64,000 nucleotides of DNA, from assembly GCA_963755825.1 (NCBI GenBank), contig CAVWLA010000003.1, forward strand, positions 868,001 through 932,000. The letters are read 5' to 3'. This stretch comes from DATBQN01 sp963755825 (GTDB taxonomy: Bacteria > Acidobacteriota > Thermoanaerobaculia > Multivoradales > UBA5704). The notes under the pieces were generated by a model that had not been told where the DNA came from, made no database searches, and worked only from the letters and a program-made list of their open reading frames with translations. The first letter of the stretch is position 1; every line of letters starts with the position of its first letter. Position numbers and translations under genes: made by a program. Positions 1 to 8,758 of this stretch are shown piece after piece.

Positions 1-397
1 AGAGGACCCGGTGAGGGCCGCCGAGGAAGCGCGAGCCGAAGACGACGTCCGCCTCGTCGGCGAGGATGGGGCGCAGCAGCTCCGGGTAGTCGGCGGGGTC
101 GTACTCGAGATCGGCGTCCTGGATGAGGACGATGTCGCCGCCGGCGGCGGCGAAGCCGGCGCGGATCGCCGCCCCCTTCCCCTGGTTGACCGGCTGCTCG
201 AGCAGTCGAAGAGGCCATTCGCCGCGCGCCACGATCTCGCGCAGCAGCTCGCGGGTGCCGTCGCTCGAGCCGTCGTCGACGACGATCATCTCGCGCTCGA
301 TGCCGTCCGGCAGCGGCGCCCGCGCCACTCGCCGGAGGAGGTCCTCGACCGTCGCACGCTCGTTGTACGCCGGGATGACGATCGATAGGCGCGGCAT
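1..397 (-). CDS. Family 2 glycosyltransferase, N-terminal part (runs off the window edge)
   Basis: The frame opens with ATG at 397 and stays open to base 1, giving 132 residues of an unfinished protein. It begins MPRLSIVIPAYNE, the nucleotide-sugar binding start of GT-A fold family 2 enzymes, followed by VVDDGSSDGT, GKGAAIRAGF and the metal-binding IQDADLEYD motif. That order matches dolichol-phosphate mannosyltransferase/DPM1-like enzymes, which move a sugar from a nucleotide donor to a polyprenyl or other lipid acceptor at the cytoplasmic membrane face. The C-terminal part, which would show any membrane segments, is outside the window, so the acceptor cannot be stated. Confidence 0.88.
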   Translation of the reverse strand, partial: MPRLSIVIPAYNERATVEDLLRRVARAPLPDGIEREMIVVDDGSSDGTRELLREIVARGEWPLRLLEQPVNQGKGAAIRAGFAAAGGDIVLIQDADLEYDPADYPELLRPILADEADVVFGSRFLGGPHRVL

Positions 398-442
398 GGA
401 GCGCAAGTCTATATGACGGCGGCAGCGGTCCTCGGCGCCGAC

Positions 443-475
443 CGCAGAGGCCCGGCGGCGAGCCGGGCCTCTGCG
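443..475. terminator. Perfect 14-bp hairpin between the glycosyltransferase and LamG genes
   Basis: CGCAGAGGCCCGGC at 443-456 pairs perfectly with 462-475 across a five-base loop. It lies about 30 bases past the stop codon of the minus-strand LamG gene (506) and upstream of the glycosyltransferase, so it fits an intrinsic terminator. There is no clear T-run, as is common in GC-rich genomes. Confidence 0.6.
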
Positions 476-505
476 ACGGCGGGTAACTGGCAGCGAGCGG
501 AGAGC

Positions 506-1585
506 CTAGGGACAGGCCAGGGCGTCGGTGTCGGTCACCGCCGGGGCCGGCGGGCCGGAATAGTTGAAGTAGATCCGCTGGGCGCCGCCCGCGTTGTCGA
601 AGACCTCGACGCGATAGAAGACGTTGGTCGTCGCGGCGGAGAAGATCCAGAACCGGTTGTTCAGGGAGCAGGCGTCGATCGCCTTGACCATCACCTCCCA
701 GTTGTCGGGCGAGAAGAACCAGAAGAGGCCCGAGCCGGGGTTGGTGCAGGAGGCGACCGTCGCCGGCGACTCGCCGACGCCGGGCGGCCCGTTGCGGAAG
801 CTCGCCTTGACCTGGAAACGGTCGAGCAGGCAGAGGTGCGACGAGGTGGTGGTGCAGGGCGGGCTGGTGGCGAAGTGAGCCGTGAAGGCGCCGCCGGCGA
901 GAGTGCCGGTGAGGCCGTGGATCGGCTCGCCGCTGCCGTCGAAATTGTAGACGGCGACGAGGCCGGGGAGAGCGGTGGTGATCGGCACGTTGATGGCGGC
1001 GCGGATCTGCGCTTGCGTCCGCGCCACGTTCCAGATGCGCACCTCGTCGACGTTGATCGTCGGCACGCTGGGCATGTAGTCGGCGTCCTCGCCGATCCCG
1101 AGGGCGAAGCTGCTGGTGGTGAGCGGGCCGGTCTCGGCGAAGCTCTGGATCAGCTCGCCGTTGATGTAGTGGCGGCGGAAGGCGCCGTCGTAGGTGACGG
1201 CGACATGGGTCCACTGGCCGAGGGGGATGTCGCCGACCGTCTGCGCCGAGTTGACCCCCTTGATGTAGCTGCGCAGCTGGTTGCCGCAGATGCCGAGCCA
1301 CCAGGCTTCCTTGTAGCCTTTGCCGGCGATCGTCTGGCAGCTGCCGCTGGCGATGTCGTGGATGACCCAGGCCTCGACGGTGATCTGGCCCGTCGGATTG
1401 AGGGCGGCGAACGGTGACACCAGGTAACCGGAATGGGTGCCGTTCGCCGTGATGAGGAAGCTCTTGTAGGGTTGGGCGCCCGCCGCCGCGGCGAGGAGCA
1501 GGCCGGCCAGGGTGGCGAGAGCGGCGCGGCCCGCCCGGCGGCCGGCTGGGAACGTGCGGCAGGATCGGTTCGGCATCGTCAGCAT
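506..1585 (-). CDS. Secreted LamG-domain protein, copy 1
   Basis: This 359-residue protein has an Arg-rich start, a hydrophobic Ala/Leu segment and a GAQ signal-peptidase-like site, so it is probably exported. Residues about 40-230 are a LamG/concanavalin A-like fold with the usual phrases TVEAWV, GQWTHVAVTYDG, YINGELI and VDEVRIWNVART. The C-terminal 100 residues start with CLLDRFQV and contain SGLFWFFSPDNWEVMVKAID and a FWIFSAATTNVFY segment; I recall this module as recurrent in Acidobacteriota secreted proteins. The start at 1585 was chosen because AAGGAA lies about 10 bases upstream. It is a tandem paralogue of the next gene. Function unknown; the LamG fold suggests glycan or surface binding. 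Confidence 0.8.
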   Translation of the reverse strand: MLTMPNRSCRTFPAGRRAGRAALATLAGLLLAAAAGAQPYKSFLITANGTHSGYLVSPFAALNPTGQITVEAWVIHDIASGSCQTIAGKGYKEAWWLGICGNQLRSYIKGVNSAQTVGDIPLGQWTHVAVTYDGAFRRHYINGELIQSFAETGPLTTSSFALGIGEDADYMPSVPTINVDEVRIWNVARTQAQIRAAINVPITTALPGLVAVYNFDGSGEPIHGLTGTLAGGAFTAHFATSPPCTTTSSHLCLLDRFQVKASFRNGPPGVGESPATVASCTNPGSGLFWFFSPDNWEVMVKAIDACSLNNRFWIFSAATTNVFYRVEVFDNAGGAQRIYFNYSGPPAPAVTDTDALACP

Positions 1586-1627
1586 CGGTCTACTTTTCCT
1601 TAGGGATGGTTGGCTGAACACAGTCGG

Positions 1628-2728
1628 CTAGACACAGTTGTCGAAGGCGTCGGTGTCGGTGACCGCCGGCGCCGGCGGCCCGGCATAGTTGAAGTAGATC
1701 TTCTGCGTCCCGTTGGCGCCGTCCAAGACCTCCAGCCGGTAGTAGACGTTGGTGGTCGCGGCGGAGAACACCCAGAAGCGGCTGTTGACCACGCAGCCGT
1801 TGATCGCCTTCACCATCACCTCCCAGTTGTCGGGCGAGAAGAACCAGAAGAGGCCCGAGCCGGGGTTGGTGCAGGAGGCGACCGTCGCCGGGGTCTCGGC
1901 GGTGCCGATCGGGCCGTTGCGGAAGTGGGCCGTCACCTGGAAGTGGTCGAGCAGGCAGAGGGCGGTCGCGCTGGTGGAACACGGGAGGGGATCGATCGCG
2001 ATGTGGCCGACGTCGGCGCCGCCGAAGAAGGCGCCGTTGTAGCCATGGATCGGCTCGGTGCCCGGCGGGTCGAAGTTGTAGACCGCGACGAGGCCCGGCT
2101 GCGCGGTGGCGATCGGCGTGTTGATGGCGGCGCGGATCTGCGCCAGGCTGCGGGCGACGTTCCAGATGCGGAGCTCGTCGACGAGAACCTGCGGCTGGTG
2201 GATGGAGTAATCCTCGTCGCTGCCGATGTCGAGCGGCTTGGTGCTGGTGGTGAGCGGCCCGGCGAGGGCCTGGGTCGGGCTGATCAGCTCGCCGTTGATG
2301 TAGTGCCGCACGGTGCTGCCGTCGAAGGTGACGGCGACGTGCGTCCATTCGCCGGGGGGGATGGCGCCGGCGGTGAACTGTGAGCTGGTGCCCTTGACGT
2401 AGGTGCGGAAGGTGTCGTCGCAGATCCCCAGCCACCAGGCCTCGGTGTAGCCCTTGCCGGCGATGTTCCGGCAGTTGCCGGCGGTCGTCGTCTGGTGGTA
2501 GACCCAGGCCTCGACGGTGAGCGCCGCGGTGGGATTGAGCGCCGGGTTGCTGGGGACCTGGAAGCCGCTGGCAGTCCCGGCGGTCTGCAGCAGGTAGAAG
2601 CGGAAGGGCTGCGCCCCGGCCGCCGTCGAAGCGAGCACCAGGCCGGCAAGGATCAACAGGGCGTCGCGGAATCTGCGCCGACCGTGGGCGCGCGGCTGGC
2701 CAAGCAGCAGAACGATGCGCTCGAGCAT
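1628..2728 (-). CDS. Secreted LamG-domain protein, copy 2
   Basis: The 366-residue product has the same plan as its downstream neighbour: signal peptide ending in TAAGAQ, a LamG fold (ALTVEAWVY, GEWTHVAVTFDG, YINGELI, VDELRIWNVARS) and a C-terminal module with SGLFWFFSPDNWEVMVKAIN. The two proteins align nearly end to end, so this is a tandem duplication. GGAGG five bases before ATG 2728 supports this start over the ATG at 2740. Only 42 bases separate it from copy 1, so the two are likely co-transcribed, ending at the hairpin at 443-475. Binding target unknown. Confidence 0.8.
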   Translation of the reverse strand: MLERIVLLLGQPRAHGRRRFRDALLILAGLVLASTAAGAQPFRFYLLQTAGTASGFQVPSNPALNPTAALTVEAWVYHQTTTAGNCRNIAGKGYTEAWWLGICDDTFRTYVKGTSSQFTAGAIPPGEWTHVAVTFDGSTVRHYINGELISPTQALAGPLTTSTKPLDIGSDEDYSIHQPQVLVDELRIWNVARSLAQIRAAINTPIATAQPGLVAVYNFDPPGTEPIHGYNGAFFGGADVGHIAIDPLPCSTSATALCLLDHFQVTAHFRNGPIGTAETPATVASCTNPGSGLFWFFSPDNWEVMVKAINGCVVNSRFWVFSAATTNVYYRLEVLDGANGTQKIYFNYAGPPAPAVTDTDAFDNCV

Positions 2729-2924
2729 GATCTCCTCCATTCGTCGAGGTCGTGCGGCAAATGCTTCCTCTCTGCCGAGGGAAGCCGGTCGAAGGCGGCT
2801 CCGGACGTCCCGGACCCATCTCGTCAGTCATCCGGCGTTGGACGCTTCGCGGATGTTACCTGAGGTGCGCCGCGCGCACAGCATCCCGCCGTCGCCGCCG
2901 AGCTCGGCGGCCAGGGGCGTCAGA

Positions 2925-2953
2925 TTGACCTCCCCATTTCCGTCCTCTACTAT
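2925..2953 (+). promoter_or_regulatory. Sigma-70-like promoter for recA
   Basis: TTGACC at 2925-2930, a 17-base spacer, then TACTAT at 2948-2953 match the -35/-10 consensus with ideal spacing. The inferred start near 2960 leaves a leader of about 107 bases before recA. The rest of the 338-base gap (2729-3066) shows nothing else I recognise, including no clear SOS box. Confidence 0.6.
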
Positions 2954-3066
2954 GGCGGGAGTAGCGGCGCATTCACGCCCCCCGACAGCGCGGCTCGCGA
3001 CGAGCCGGTCGGGGCTCGATGCGCGCCAGAGGAGGCCGACCCGGGCCTCGAGGAGCGTTCACCCCC

Positions 3067-4104
3067 ATGGCAGAAGCGAAGCAGGACCGTTTGAAGGCCG
3101 TCGACTCCGCGCTGGCGCAGATCGAGCGCCAGTTCGGCAAGGGCTCGATCATGCGCCTTGGCGCCAAGGAGCACCTGGCGATCGAGGCGATCCCCACGGG
3201 CTCGCTGTCGATCGACTACGCGATCGGCATCGGCGGCTTCCCGCGCGGCCGCGTCGTCGAGGTGTACGGACCGGAGTCGTCGGGCAAGACGACGCTCGCC
3301 CTCTCCGTCGTCGCCCAGGCGCAGAAGCGCGGCGGCATCGCCGCCTTCATCGACGCCGAGCACGCGCTCGACGCCGAGTACGCGCGCCGGCTGGGGGTCG
3401 ACATCGACAACCTCCTCGTCTCGCAGCCCGACAACGGCGAGCAGGCGCTCGAGATCGCCGAGATGCTGGTGCGCTCGAACGCCGTCGACGTCGTCGTCGT
3501 CGACTCGGTCGCCGCCCTGGTGCCCAAGGCGGAGCTCGAGGGGGAGATGGGTGACTCGCACGTCGGCCTGCAGGCGCGGCTGATGTCGCAGGCGCTGCGC
3601 AAGCTCACCGCCATCGTCGCCAAGTCGAAGACCTGCCTCGTCTTCATCAACCAGATCCGCGAGAAGATCGGGGTGATGTTCGGCAACCCGGAGACGACGA
3701 CCGGCGGCCGCGCCCTCAAGTTCTACTCCTCGGTGCGCATCGACATCCGCCGCATCGCCTCGATCAAGGAGGGCGAGGAGGTGACCGGCTCGCGCGCCAA
3801 GGTCAAGGTGGTGAAGAACAAGGTCGCCGCCCCCTTCCGCCAGGCCGAGTTCGACATCGACTACGGCGAGGGGATCTCGCGCATGGGCGAGCTCATCGAC
3901 CTCGGCGTCGAGCACAAGCTGGTGGTCAAGAGCGGCGCCTGGTACAGCTACGGCGACCTCCGCGTCGGCCAGGGGCGCGAGAACTCGAAGCAGTTCCTGC
4001 GCGACAACCTCGAGCTCGCCGACGAGCTGGAGGCCAAGCTGCGCGAGAAGATGGGCATCCCGGTGACCACCCGCTCGACCGAGCTCGGCACCGCCGAAGC
4101 CTAG
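3067..4104 (+). CDS. recA: Recombinase RecA
   Basis: RecA forms ATP-dependent filaments on single-stranded DNA for homologous recombination and drives LexA self-cleavage. The 345-residue product has normal length and the diagnostic motifs: GKGSIMRLG near residue 25, Walker A GPESSGKTT at about 68-76, the VVVVDSVAAL Walker B strand, the L1/L2 region with NQIREKIGVMFGNPETTTGG, and a short charged tail. ATG 3067 is preceded by GAGGAG about ten bases upstream. An in-frame ATG at 3019 would add a non-conserved Arg-rich extension. A strong hairpin follows at 4120-4158, so recA looks monocistronic. Confidence 0.98.
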   Translation: MAEAKQDRLKAVDSALAQIERQFGKGSIMRLGAKEHLAIEAIPTGSLSIDYAIGIGGFPRGRVVEVYGPESSGKTTLALSVVAQAQKRGGIAAFIDAEHALDAEYARRLGVDIDNLLVSQPDNGEQALEIAEMLVRSNAVDVVVVDSVAALVPKAELEGEMGDSHVGLQARLMSQALRKLTAIVAKSKTCLVFINQIREKIGVMFGNPETTTGGRALKFYSSVRIDIRRIASIKEGEEVTGSRAKVKVVKNKVAAPFRQAEFDIDYGEGISRMGELIDLGVEHKLVVKSGAWYSYGDLRVGQGRENSKQFLRDNLELADELEAKLREKMGIPVTTRSTELGTAEA

Positions 4105-4119
4105 TTTCCAACTCGAACA

Positions 4120-4158
4120 CCCGCCGGCACCGGACGCTCGCTCGCCGGTGCCGGCGGG
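4120..4158 (+). terminator. 14-bp hairpin terminator after recA
   Basis: Bases 4120-4133 pair perfectly with 4145-4158 across an 11-base loop, starting 15 bases after the recA stop codon. It lacks a T-run but is the only strong structure between recA and the convergent metallo-beta-lactamase gene, so it may act for both strands. Confidence 0.65.
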
Positions 4159-4268
4159 CCTCGCACACGATCCCGCCGAGACCTGTCTCTCCAGCAGCCC
4201 TCGCAGCGTTTGATCTCGTCGCCGCGGCAGCGGTAGCCGGCGCCGCGACGCCGCGCGCCGCCGGCGGA

Positions 4269-5198
4269 TCACGGCTTCACAGCTCTCCTCTCCCTCTGCA
4301 GCTGCGCCACGTAGGCGCTCTCCATCTGCGCCAGGTAGTCGCGGCAGCCGGCGGGATCGACGAACGGGTTGAGGGTCTCGCCGCCGCCGGCGGCCACCTT
4401 GGCGCGCGCCGCGGCGAGCCGGCTCGCCTTCTCGGCGAAGTGGAAGAACGAGCCGTGGGTGCCGAGGAAGACGTCGCAGGGGAGCGTCTTCATGAGCGCG
4501 AACGACCGCGCGTAGTCGCCGGCGATCCCCGGGTACTTGGCGTTGCCGACGAGGACGACGCCGGGGTTGACCGACATCGAGCCCATGAAAGCGACGCGGT
4601 AGCTCTTCCCCTTCTCCTCGACGGTCGTCGTCCAGGTGGTGCTGCCGGCGGTGTGTCCGGGGGTGAGGTGGGCGGTCATCACGGCGCCGCCGAGGGAGAC
4701 GGTGTCGCCATCCTTGAGGATGCGGTCCGCCACCACCGGCGGGAAGGTCTTGCGGTCACCGAAGGCGAAGTCGCCGCGCCCGCCGCGGGCGAGGAGCAGC
4801 GCGTCCGCCGCGCTCACGGCGAGCGCGGAGCCGGTCGCCCGCTTGAGCTCGGCGAGCCCTCCGGCGTGATCGAGATGTGCGTGGCTGTTCAAGAGCGTCT
4901 TGACGTCCTTGAGGTGGAAGCCGAGGCGCTCGACGTTGGCCTCGATCTGCGCCGCCGTCTCGGCGAAGCCGCCGTCGAGGAGGATGAGCCCCTGGGGTGT
5001 GGCGAGGAGGTACGCGGTGACGTCGCTCGCCCCGACGTAGTAGAGGTTGCCGAGGATGCGAAACGGGGCGACCGGCCGGTTCGCGGCCCGCGACTCGGGG
5101 TCCGCCTGGGCGCCGGCGAGGGCGGGAACGAAGGCGAGGAGCGCGAGCGCGACGGCGAGAGCGCGGGGCCGGGGATGGCGCACGAGGGGTCCCTCCAT
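4269..5198 (-). CDS. Subclass B3 metallo-beta-lactamase-like enzyme, exported
   Basis: The product of 309 residues carries a signal peptide ending near ALAGAQA and one MBL-fold domain. All B3-type zinc ligands are visible: NSHAHLDHAGG (the HxHxDH motif, without the Gln variant), TPGHTAGSTTW (third His) and GTHGSFFHF (last His). The spacing and phrases such as VILLDGG-like GLILLDGGF and PGHTAGS match environmental B3 enzymes, which hydrolyse penicillins, cephalosporins and carbapenems in the periplasm. ATG 5198 was chosen because it begins directly at the signal peptide. Substrate range cannot be read from sequence, and some family members are not lactamases. Confidence 0.85.
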   Translation of the reverse strand: MEGPLVRHPRPRALAVALALLAFVPALAGAQADPESRAANRPVAPFRILGNLYYVGASDVTAYLLATPQGLILLDGGFAETAAQIEANVERLGFHLKDVKTLLNSHAHLDHAGGLAELKRATGSALAVSAADALLLARGGRGDFAFGDRKTFPPVVADRILKDGDTVSLGGAVMTAHLTPGHTAGSTTWTTTVEEKGKSYRVAFMGSMSVNPGVVLVGNAKYPGIAGDYARSFALMKTLPCDVFLGTHGSFFHFAEKASRLAAARAKVAAGGGETLNPFVDPAGCRDYLAQMESAYVAQLQRERRAVKP

Positions 5199-5487
5199 GG
5201 ACGGGCCTGAGCGACGAGGAGAGCACTCGGCCGCCCCGCGGGTCAAGGGCCGGCCGGCGGCCGGCGGAGCGCCTCAACGGCGGGGCGCGAGAGGCGGCGA
5301 CGACACCCGCGAAACGACGGCTGGCTAGAAAGATTGGTTTCCGCTCTGGGTACTTTGCGTCGTCCTTCTCGACATAGGCGTCAGATTTTGAGTTGTTGGC
5401 GGGTGCTTGTCACGCTCGCTACGACAAGGAGCACTCAAACCCTTGCAAGCTGATCTGCGAAACAATTTGGCAGCAAGGAGACCGCGG

Positions 5488-5886
5488 TTGCTGACGCCCG
5501 AGCACGTCGATCCAGCCCTGACTCCCAAGGTCCAAGAGATCAATTGGCGCTCCTTTGAATACTACCCGAAGCTCGACCGCATCAAGAGGTACACCGAAGA
5601 GCACTACCTGGAGGAGATCCCGCTGCCGTGCGCCGCGAAGGTGGCCGGCATGGAGACCACCTACTTCTCCTCGTTCTTCCGCCGCAAAGTAGGAATCCGC
5701 TTCACCGACTGGCTGTGGTGCGTGCGCATCTCGCACGCCGTCCGCCTGCTCTCCAGCCGCGATCAGCCGATCGCGGCGATCGCTCTCGCCGTCGGCTTCA
5801 ATGACCTGCGCACCTTCCAGCGCGCCTTCAAGCGGATCACCAACATGACCGCGCGCGAGTTCAAGGGACGCGTTCGACCGGCATGA
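5488..5886 (+). CDS. AraC-type DNA-binding protein without sensor domain
   Basis: The 132-residue protein is essentially a stand-alone AraC C-terminal domain: KLDRIKRYTEEHY, AAKVAGMETTYFSSFFRRKVGIRFTDWL split over two helix-turn-helix units, then IAAIALAVGFNDLRTFQRAFKR. The TTG at 5488 has a strong AAGGAG seven bases upstream, which makes it the likely start; an earlier in-frame TTG at 5407 lacks this. No ligand-binding domain is present. It lies 40 bases before the cytochrome gene and heads the 19-kb co-directional block, so it is a candidate regulator of that block (inference). Confidence 0.75.
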   Translation: MLTPEHVDPALTPKVQEINWRSFEYYPKLDRIKRYTEEHYLEEIPLPCAAKVAGMETTYFSSFFRRKVGIRFTDWLWCVRISHAVRLLSSRDQPIAAIALAVGFNDLRTFQRAFKRITNMTAREFKGRVRPA

Positions 5887-5926
5887 GCTCGCGCAAGCAA
5901 AGCTTCGTTCCAGAAGGAGATCGACC

Positions 5927-7543
5927 ATGAACCATCGTCGGCGCCAGCAACTCGTCAAAGCGACAGCCTTCGTCTTCGTCGCGGCCTCGAGCGTCGCCCT
6001 CCTCCGCGCGGTCGAGTCGGAGATCGGCCGCGAGGTCTCGATCCCTCGCCATCTCAAGAACGGCGAGGAGTACACCTTGCCGCTGCCGGAGCTCCTCGAC
6101 TACGGCAAGAAGCTCTTCAACGCCAACTGGACCATCCAGGAGGGCGCCGGGCGGCCGCTCGCCAAGGGCACCGGCGCCGAGCTCTCCGACCCCAGCCGGC
6201 CGCTGGTCTTCCCGCGCAACTTCAATCGTCTCTCCGGCCCCGACGCCAACTCCTGCGCCGGCTGCCACAACGCGCCCTGGGGCGTGCCGGGCGGCAACGG
6301 CGACATCGTCACCAACGTCTTCGTGCTCGGCCAGCGCTTCGATTTCGCCACCTTCGATCCCAAGGACGAGGTCCCCACCGCCGGCTCGCACGACGAGCGC
6401 GGCAAGCTGACCGACTTCGACCACATGGCCGCCAGCCGCTCGACCATGGGCATGTTCGGCTCCGGCTACATCGAGATGCTGGCGCGCCAGATGACCGCCG
6501 AGATGCAGTGGATCCGCGACACCCTCCACCCCGGCGAGTCGCGCGCCCTGGTCACCAAGGGGATCTCCTTCGGCACCCTCTCCCGGCATGCCGACGGCCT
6601 GTGGGACACCTCGAAGGTCGAGGGGCTCTCCTATCCCAGCACCTACACCGAGAACGGCTACGCCATGCCGACCCTCGTCGTCCGCCCCTTCCACCAGGCC
6701 GGGGCGGTGATGTCGCTGCGCCACTTCACCAACACCGCGCTCAACCAGCACCACGGCATCCAGACCGCCGAGCGCTTCGGCACCGACGCGCGGCAGAACG
6801 TCGCCGAGCACTTCCGCACCGACCACGACGACGGCGACGGTTTCCCCAAGATGAGCCGCGCCGACGTCACCGCGCTCACCCTCTACCAGGCGGCGATGGC
6901 GGTACCCGGGCGCGTCATCCCGCGCAACCCGGAGATCGAGGCGGCGGTCACCAACGGCGAGCGCCTCTTCAGCCAGGTCGGCTGCGCCACCTGCCACGTG
7001 CCAGAGATGCCCCTCGATCACGACGGCTGGCTGTTCTCCGAGCCCGGACCCTACAACGTCTTCGGCAACCTGCGGGTAGGCCAGGCGGCGACCTTCGTGA
7101 TGAACCTCAACAGCGCCCTGCTGCCGCCGCCGCGGCTGCAGGCCCACGACGGAGTCACCATGGTGCCCGCCTTCACCGACCTCAAGATCCACGACATCAC
7201 CAGCGGCCCCAACGATCCCAACCGCGAGCCGCTCGACATGCTGCGCGTCAAGGACTCCGAGATGTTCTTCGCCGACCAGGAGTTCTTCTCCGGCAACAGC
7301 CGGTTCATCACCCGCAAGCTGTGGGGAGTCGCCAGCAAGTCCAACTTCTACCACCACGGCAAGTACACGACGATGCGCGAATCGATCCTGGCGCACGCCG
7401 GCGAGGCGCAGGGCTCGACCGACAAGTTCAAGGCGCTCTCCGAATACGAGCGGAACTGCGTCATCGAGTTCCTGAAGACCCTGCAGGTGCTGCCGCCGGG
7501 GACGGAATCCCTGGTCGTCGACGAGAACTACCGGCCGCGCTGA
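5927..7543 (+). CDS. Di-haem cytochrome c oxidoreductase (DHOR/DUF1111-like)
   Basis: The 538-residue protein has an N-terminal hydrophobic anchor or signal (residues about 12-27) and two haem c sites, CAGCH at 110-114 and CATCH at 353-357. This arrangement with a long first domain is that of the di-haem oxidoreductase family related to bacterial cytochrome c peroxidases. It should act in the periplasm as an electron carrier or redox enzyme. The start has a good AGAAGGAG site. It is 36 bases from the next gene and upstream of a GMC flavoprotein, so it could take electrons from that enzyme; this partner relation is inferred from position only. Confidence 0.8.
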   Translation: MNHRRRQQLVKATAFVFVAASSVALLRAVESEIGREVSIPRHLKNGEEYTLPLPELLDYGKKLFNANWTIQEGAGRPLAKGTGAELSDPSRPLVFPRNFNRLSGPDANSCAGCHNAPWGVPGGNGDIVTNVFVLGQRFDFATFDPKDEVPTAGSHDERGKLTDFDHMAASRSTMGMFGSGYIEMLARQMTAEMQWIRDTLHPGESRALVTKGISFGTLSRHADGLWDTSKVEGLSYPSTYTENGYAMPTLVVRPFHQAGAVMSLRHFTNTALNQHHGIQTAERFGTDARQNVAEHFRTDHDDGDGFPKMSRADVTALTLYQAAMAVPGRVIPRNPEIEAAVTNGERLFSQVGCATCHVPEMPLDHDGWLFSEPGPYNVFGNLRVGQAATFVMNLNSALLPPPRLQAHDGVTMVPAFTDLKIHDITSGPNDPNREPLDMLRVKDSEMFFADQEFFSGNSRFITRKLWGVASKSNFYHHGKYTTMRESILAHAGEAQGSTDKFKALSEYERNCVIEFLKTLQVLPPGTESLVVDENYRPR

Positions 7544-7579
7544 GGCGGGCCGGACACTCATAGCCAGAAAGGACCCACC

Positions 7580-8758
7580 ATGCGCTGTCTCAAGCTCGTT
7601 CCGTGCGTCGCGACCCTCGCCCTCCTCGTCGGCGCCGTGCTGCCGGCGGTGGCGGACGTCGGTCCCGCCATCAACCCCTCGATCTACAAGGTTCCCGCCG
7701 GCGCCAAGACCATCAACGTCGACTGCGACGCGCAGCAGACGCTCGCCAGCGCGCTCGCCGACAAGTCGGGAGCCGATCTCAACATCGTCTTCTCCGGCAC
7801 CTGCAAGGAATACGTCTACATCAGCCGCGACGGCGTCGCCATCCGCGGCAAGGACGCCTCCGCCACCATCGGCGGGGCGATCGAGATGACCGCCGCCAAG
7901 CGCATCCTGCTCGAGAACTTCACCTGCCGCGACAACACTCAGCTCGAGGCCTGCATCAACGCCCTCCTCGGCTCGAGCGTCACCATGCACAACATCAAGA
8001 TCTTCAACTCGTCGGTGCGCGGCCTCCTCGTCTTCAACTCGGCGGCGCTCATCGAGGGGCTGACGATCGACAAGACGGTGTCGACGTCGATCCTCATCCG
8101 CGGCTCGCACGCGCGGATCGAGGGCGACCTGACGATGAGCAACACCATCGAGGGCTGCCTGGTCGTCGACAGCGCCTCGAACGTCTTCAGCAAGAGCGCC
8201 ACGATCAACGCCCGCGACTGCCTGGCCGGCATCCTGGTGCAGAGCAACTCGTCGTTCGAGGGTCCGTTCGGCACCTTGAACCTCAACCACAACACCTTCG
8301 CCGGCCTGGCGCTGATCACCCACGGCACCTTCTCCTACGGCGGCTCGGTGATCGCCAAGAACAACGTCCAGGCCGGGCTCTTCGTCGACGAGGGGTCGGT
8401 CTACTCGCCCTTCTCGAACCTCGTCGACACCTCGACGCTGACCCTCGAGAACAACGGCTACGCCAACGTCTATGCGACGCGCGGCTCGATCGTCGAGCTG
8501 TCAAACGTCAACTCGATCACCGGCGCCACTTACGGCGTGTGGGCCGACACCGCGACGCTGCGCATCGGCCACACCAAGATCAGCGGCAACAAGACCGCCG
8601 ACATCCGCCTGCAGTTCGGCAGCAACGCGACATTCCTCGCCGGCTCGAGCATCGGCACCGTGAGCTGCGACGGCAGCCAGCTCATCCGCGGCGAGTCGAA
8701 GGGCTGCACGACCTCGGACACCACCAAGTCCGACGCCGTGAAGCCGGCCAAGAAGTGA
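7580..8758 (+). CDS. Secreted right-handed beta-helix protein
   Basis: The 392-residue product has a signal peptide (cleavage near AVLPAVADV) followed by repeating short strands with Asn/Ser/Val-rich turns, for example phrases around IFNSSVRGLLVF and LENNGYANVYA, typical of pectate-lyase-like parallel beta-helices. No catalytic motif can be identified. The last residues are Lys/Asp-rich. The stop codon overlaps the GTG start of the next gene by four bases, tying it into the oxidoreductase operon. Role unknown; a cell-surface or periplasmic scaffold or carbohydrate-active role is possible. Confidence 0.7.
   Translation: MRCLKLVPCVATLALLVGAVLPAVADVGPAINPSIYKVPAGAKTINVDCDAQQTLASALADKSGADLNIVFSGTCKEYVYISRDGVAIRGKDASATIGGAIEMTAAKRILLENFTCRDNTQLEACINALLGSSVTMHNIKIFNSSVRGLLVFNSAALIEGLTIDKTVSTSILIRGSHARIEGDLTMSNTIEGCLVVDSASNVFSKSATINARDCLAGILVQSNSSFEGPFGTLNLNHNTFAGLALITHGTFSYGGSVIAKNNVQAGLFVDEGSVYSPFSNLVDTSTLTLENNGYANVYATRGSIVELSNVNSITGATYGVWADTATLRIGHTKISGNKTADIRLQFGSNATFLAGSSIGTVSCDGSQLIRGESKGCTTSDTTKSDAVKPAKK

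Noticed and set aside
5407..5487. Upstream TTG start for the AraC-type gene
   Set aside because: No ribosome site before it and the added residues are not part of the AraC domain, while TTG 5488 has AAGGAG at ideal distance.
5861..8323. Long open frame on the minus strand opposite the cytochrome and beta-helix genes
   Set aside because: It is a mirror of the real genes: Val/Ala/Glu/Asp/Arg-rich low-complexity sequence without any domain, arising from GC-biased third positions.
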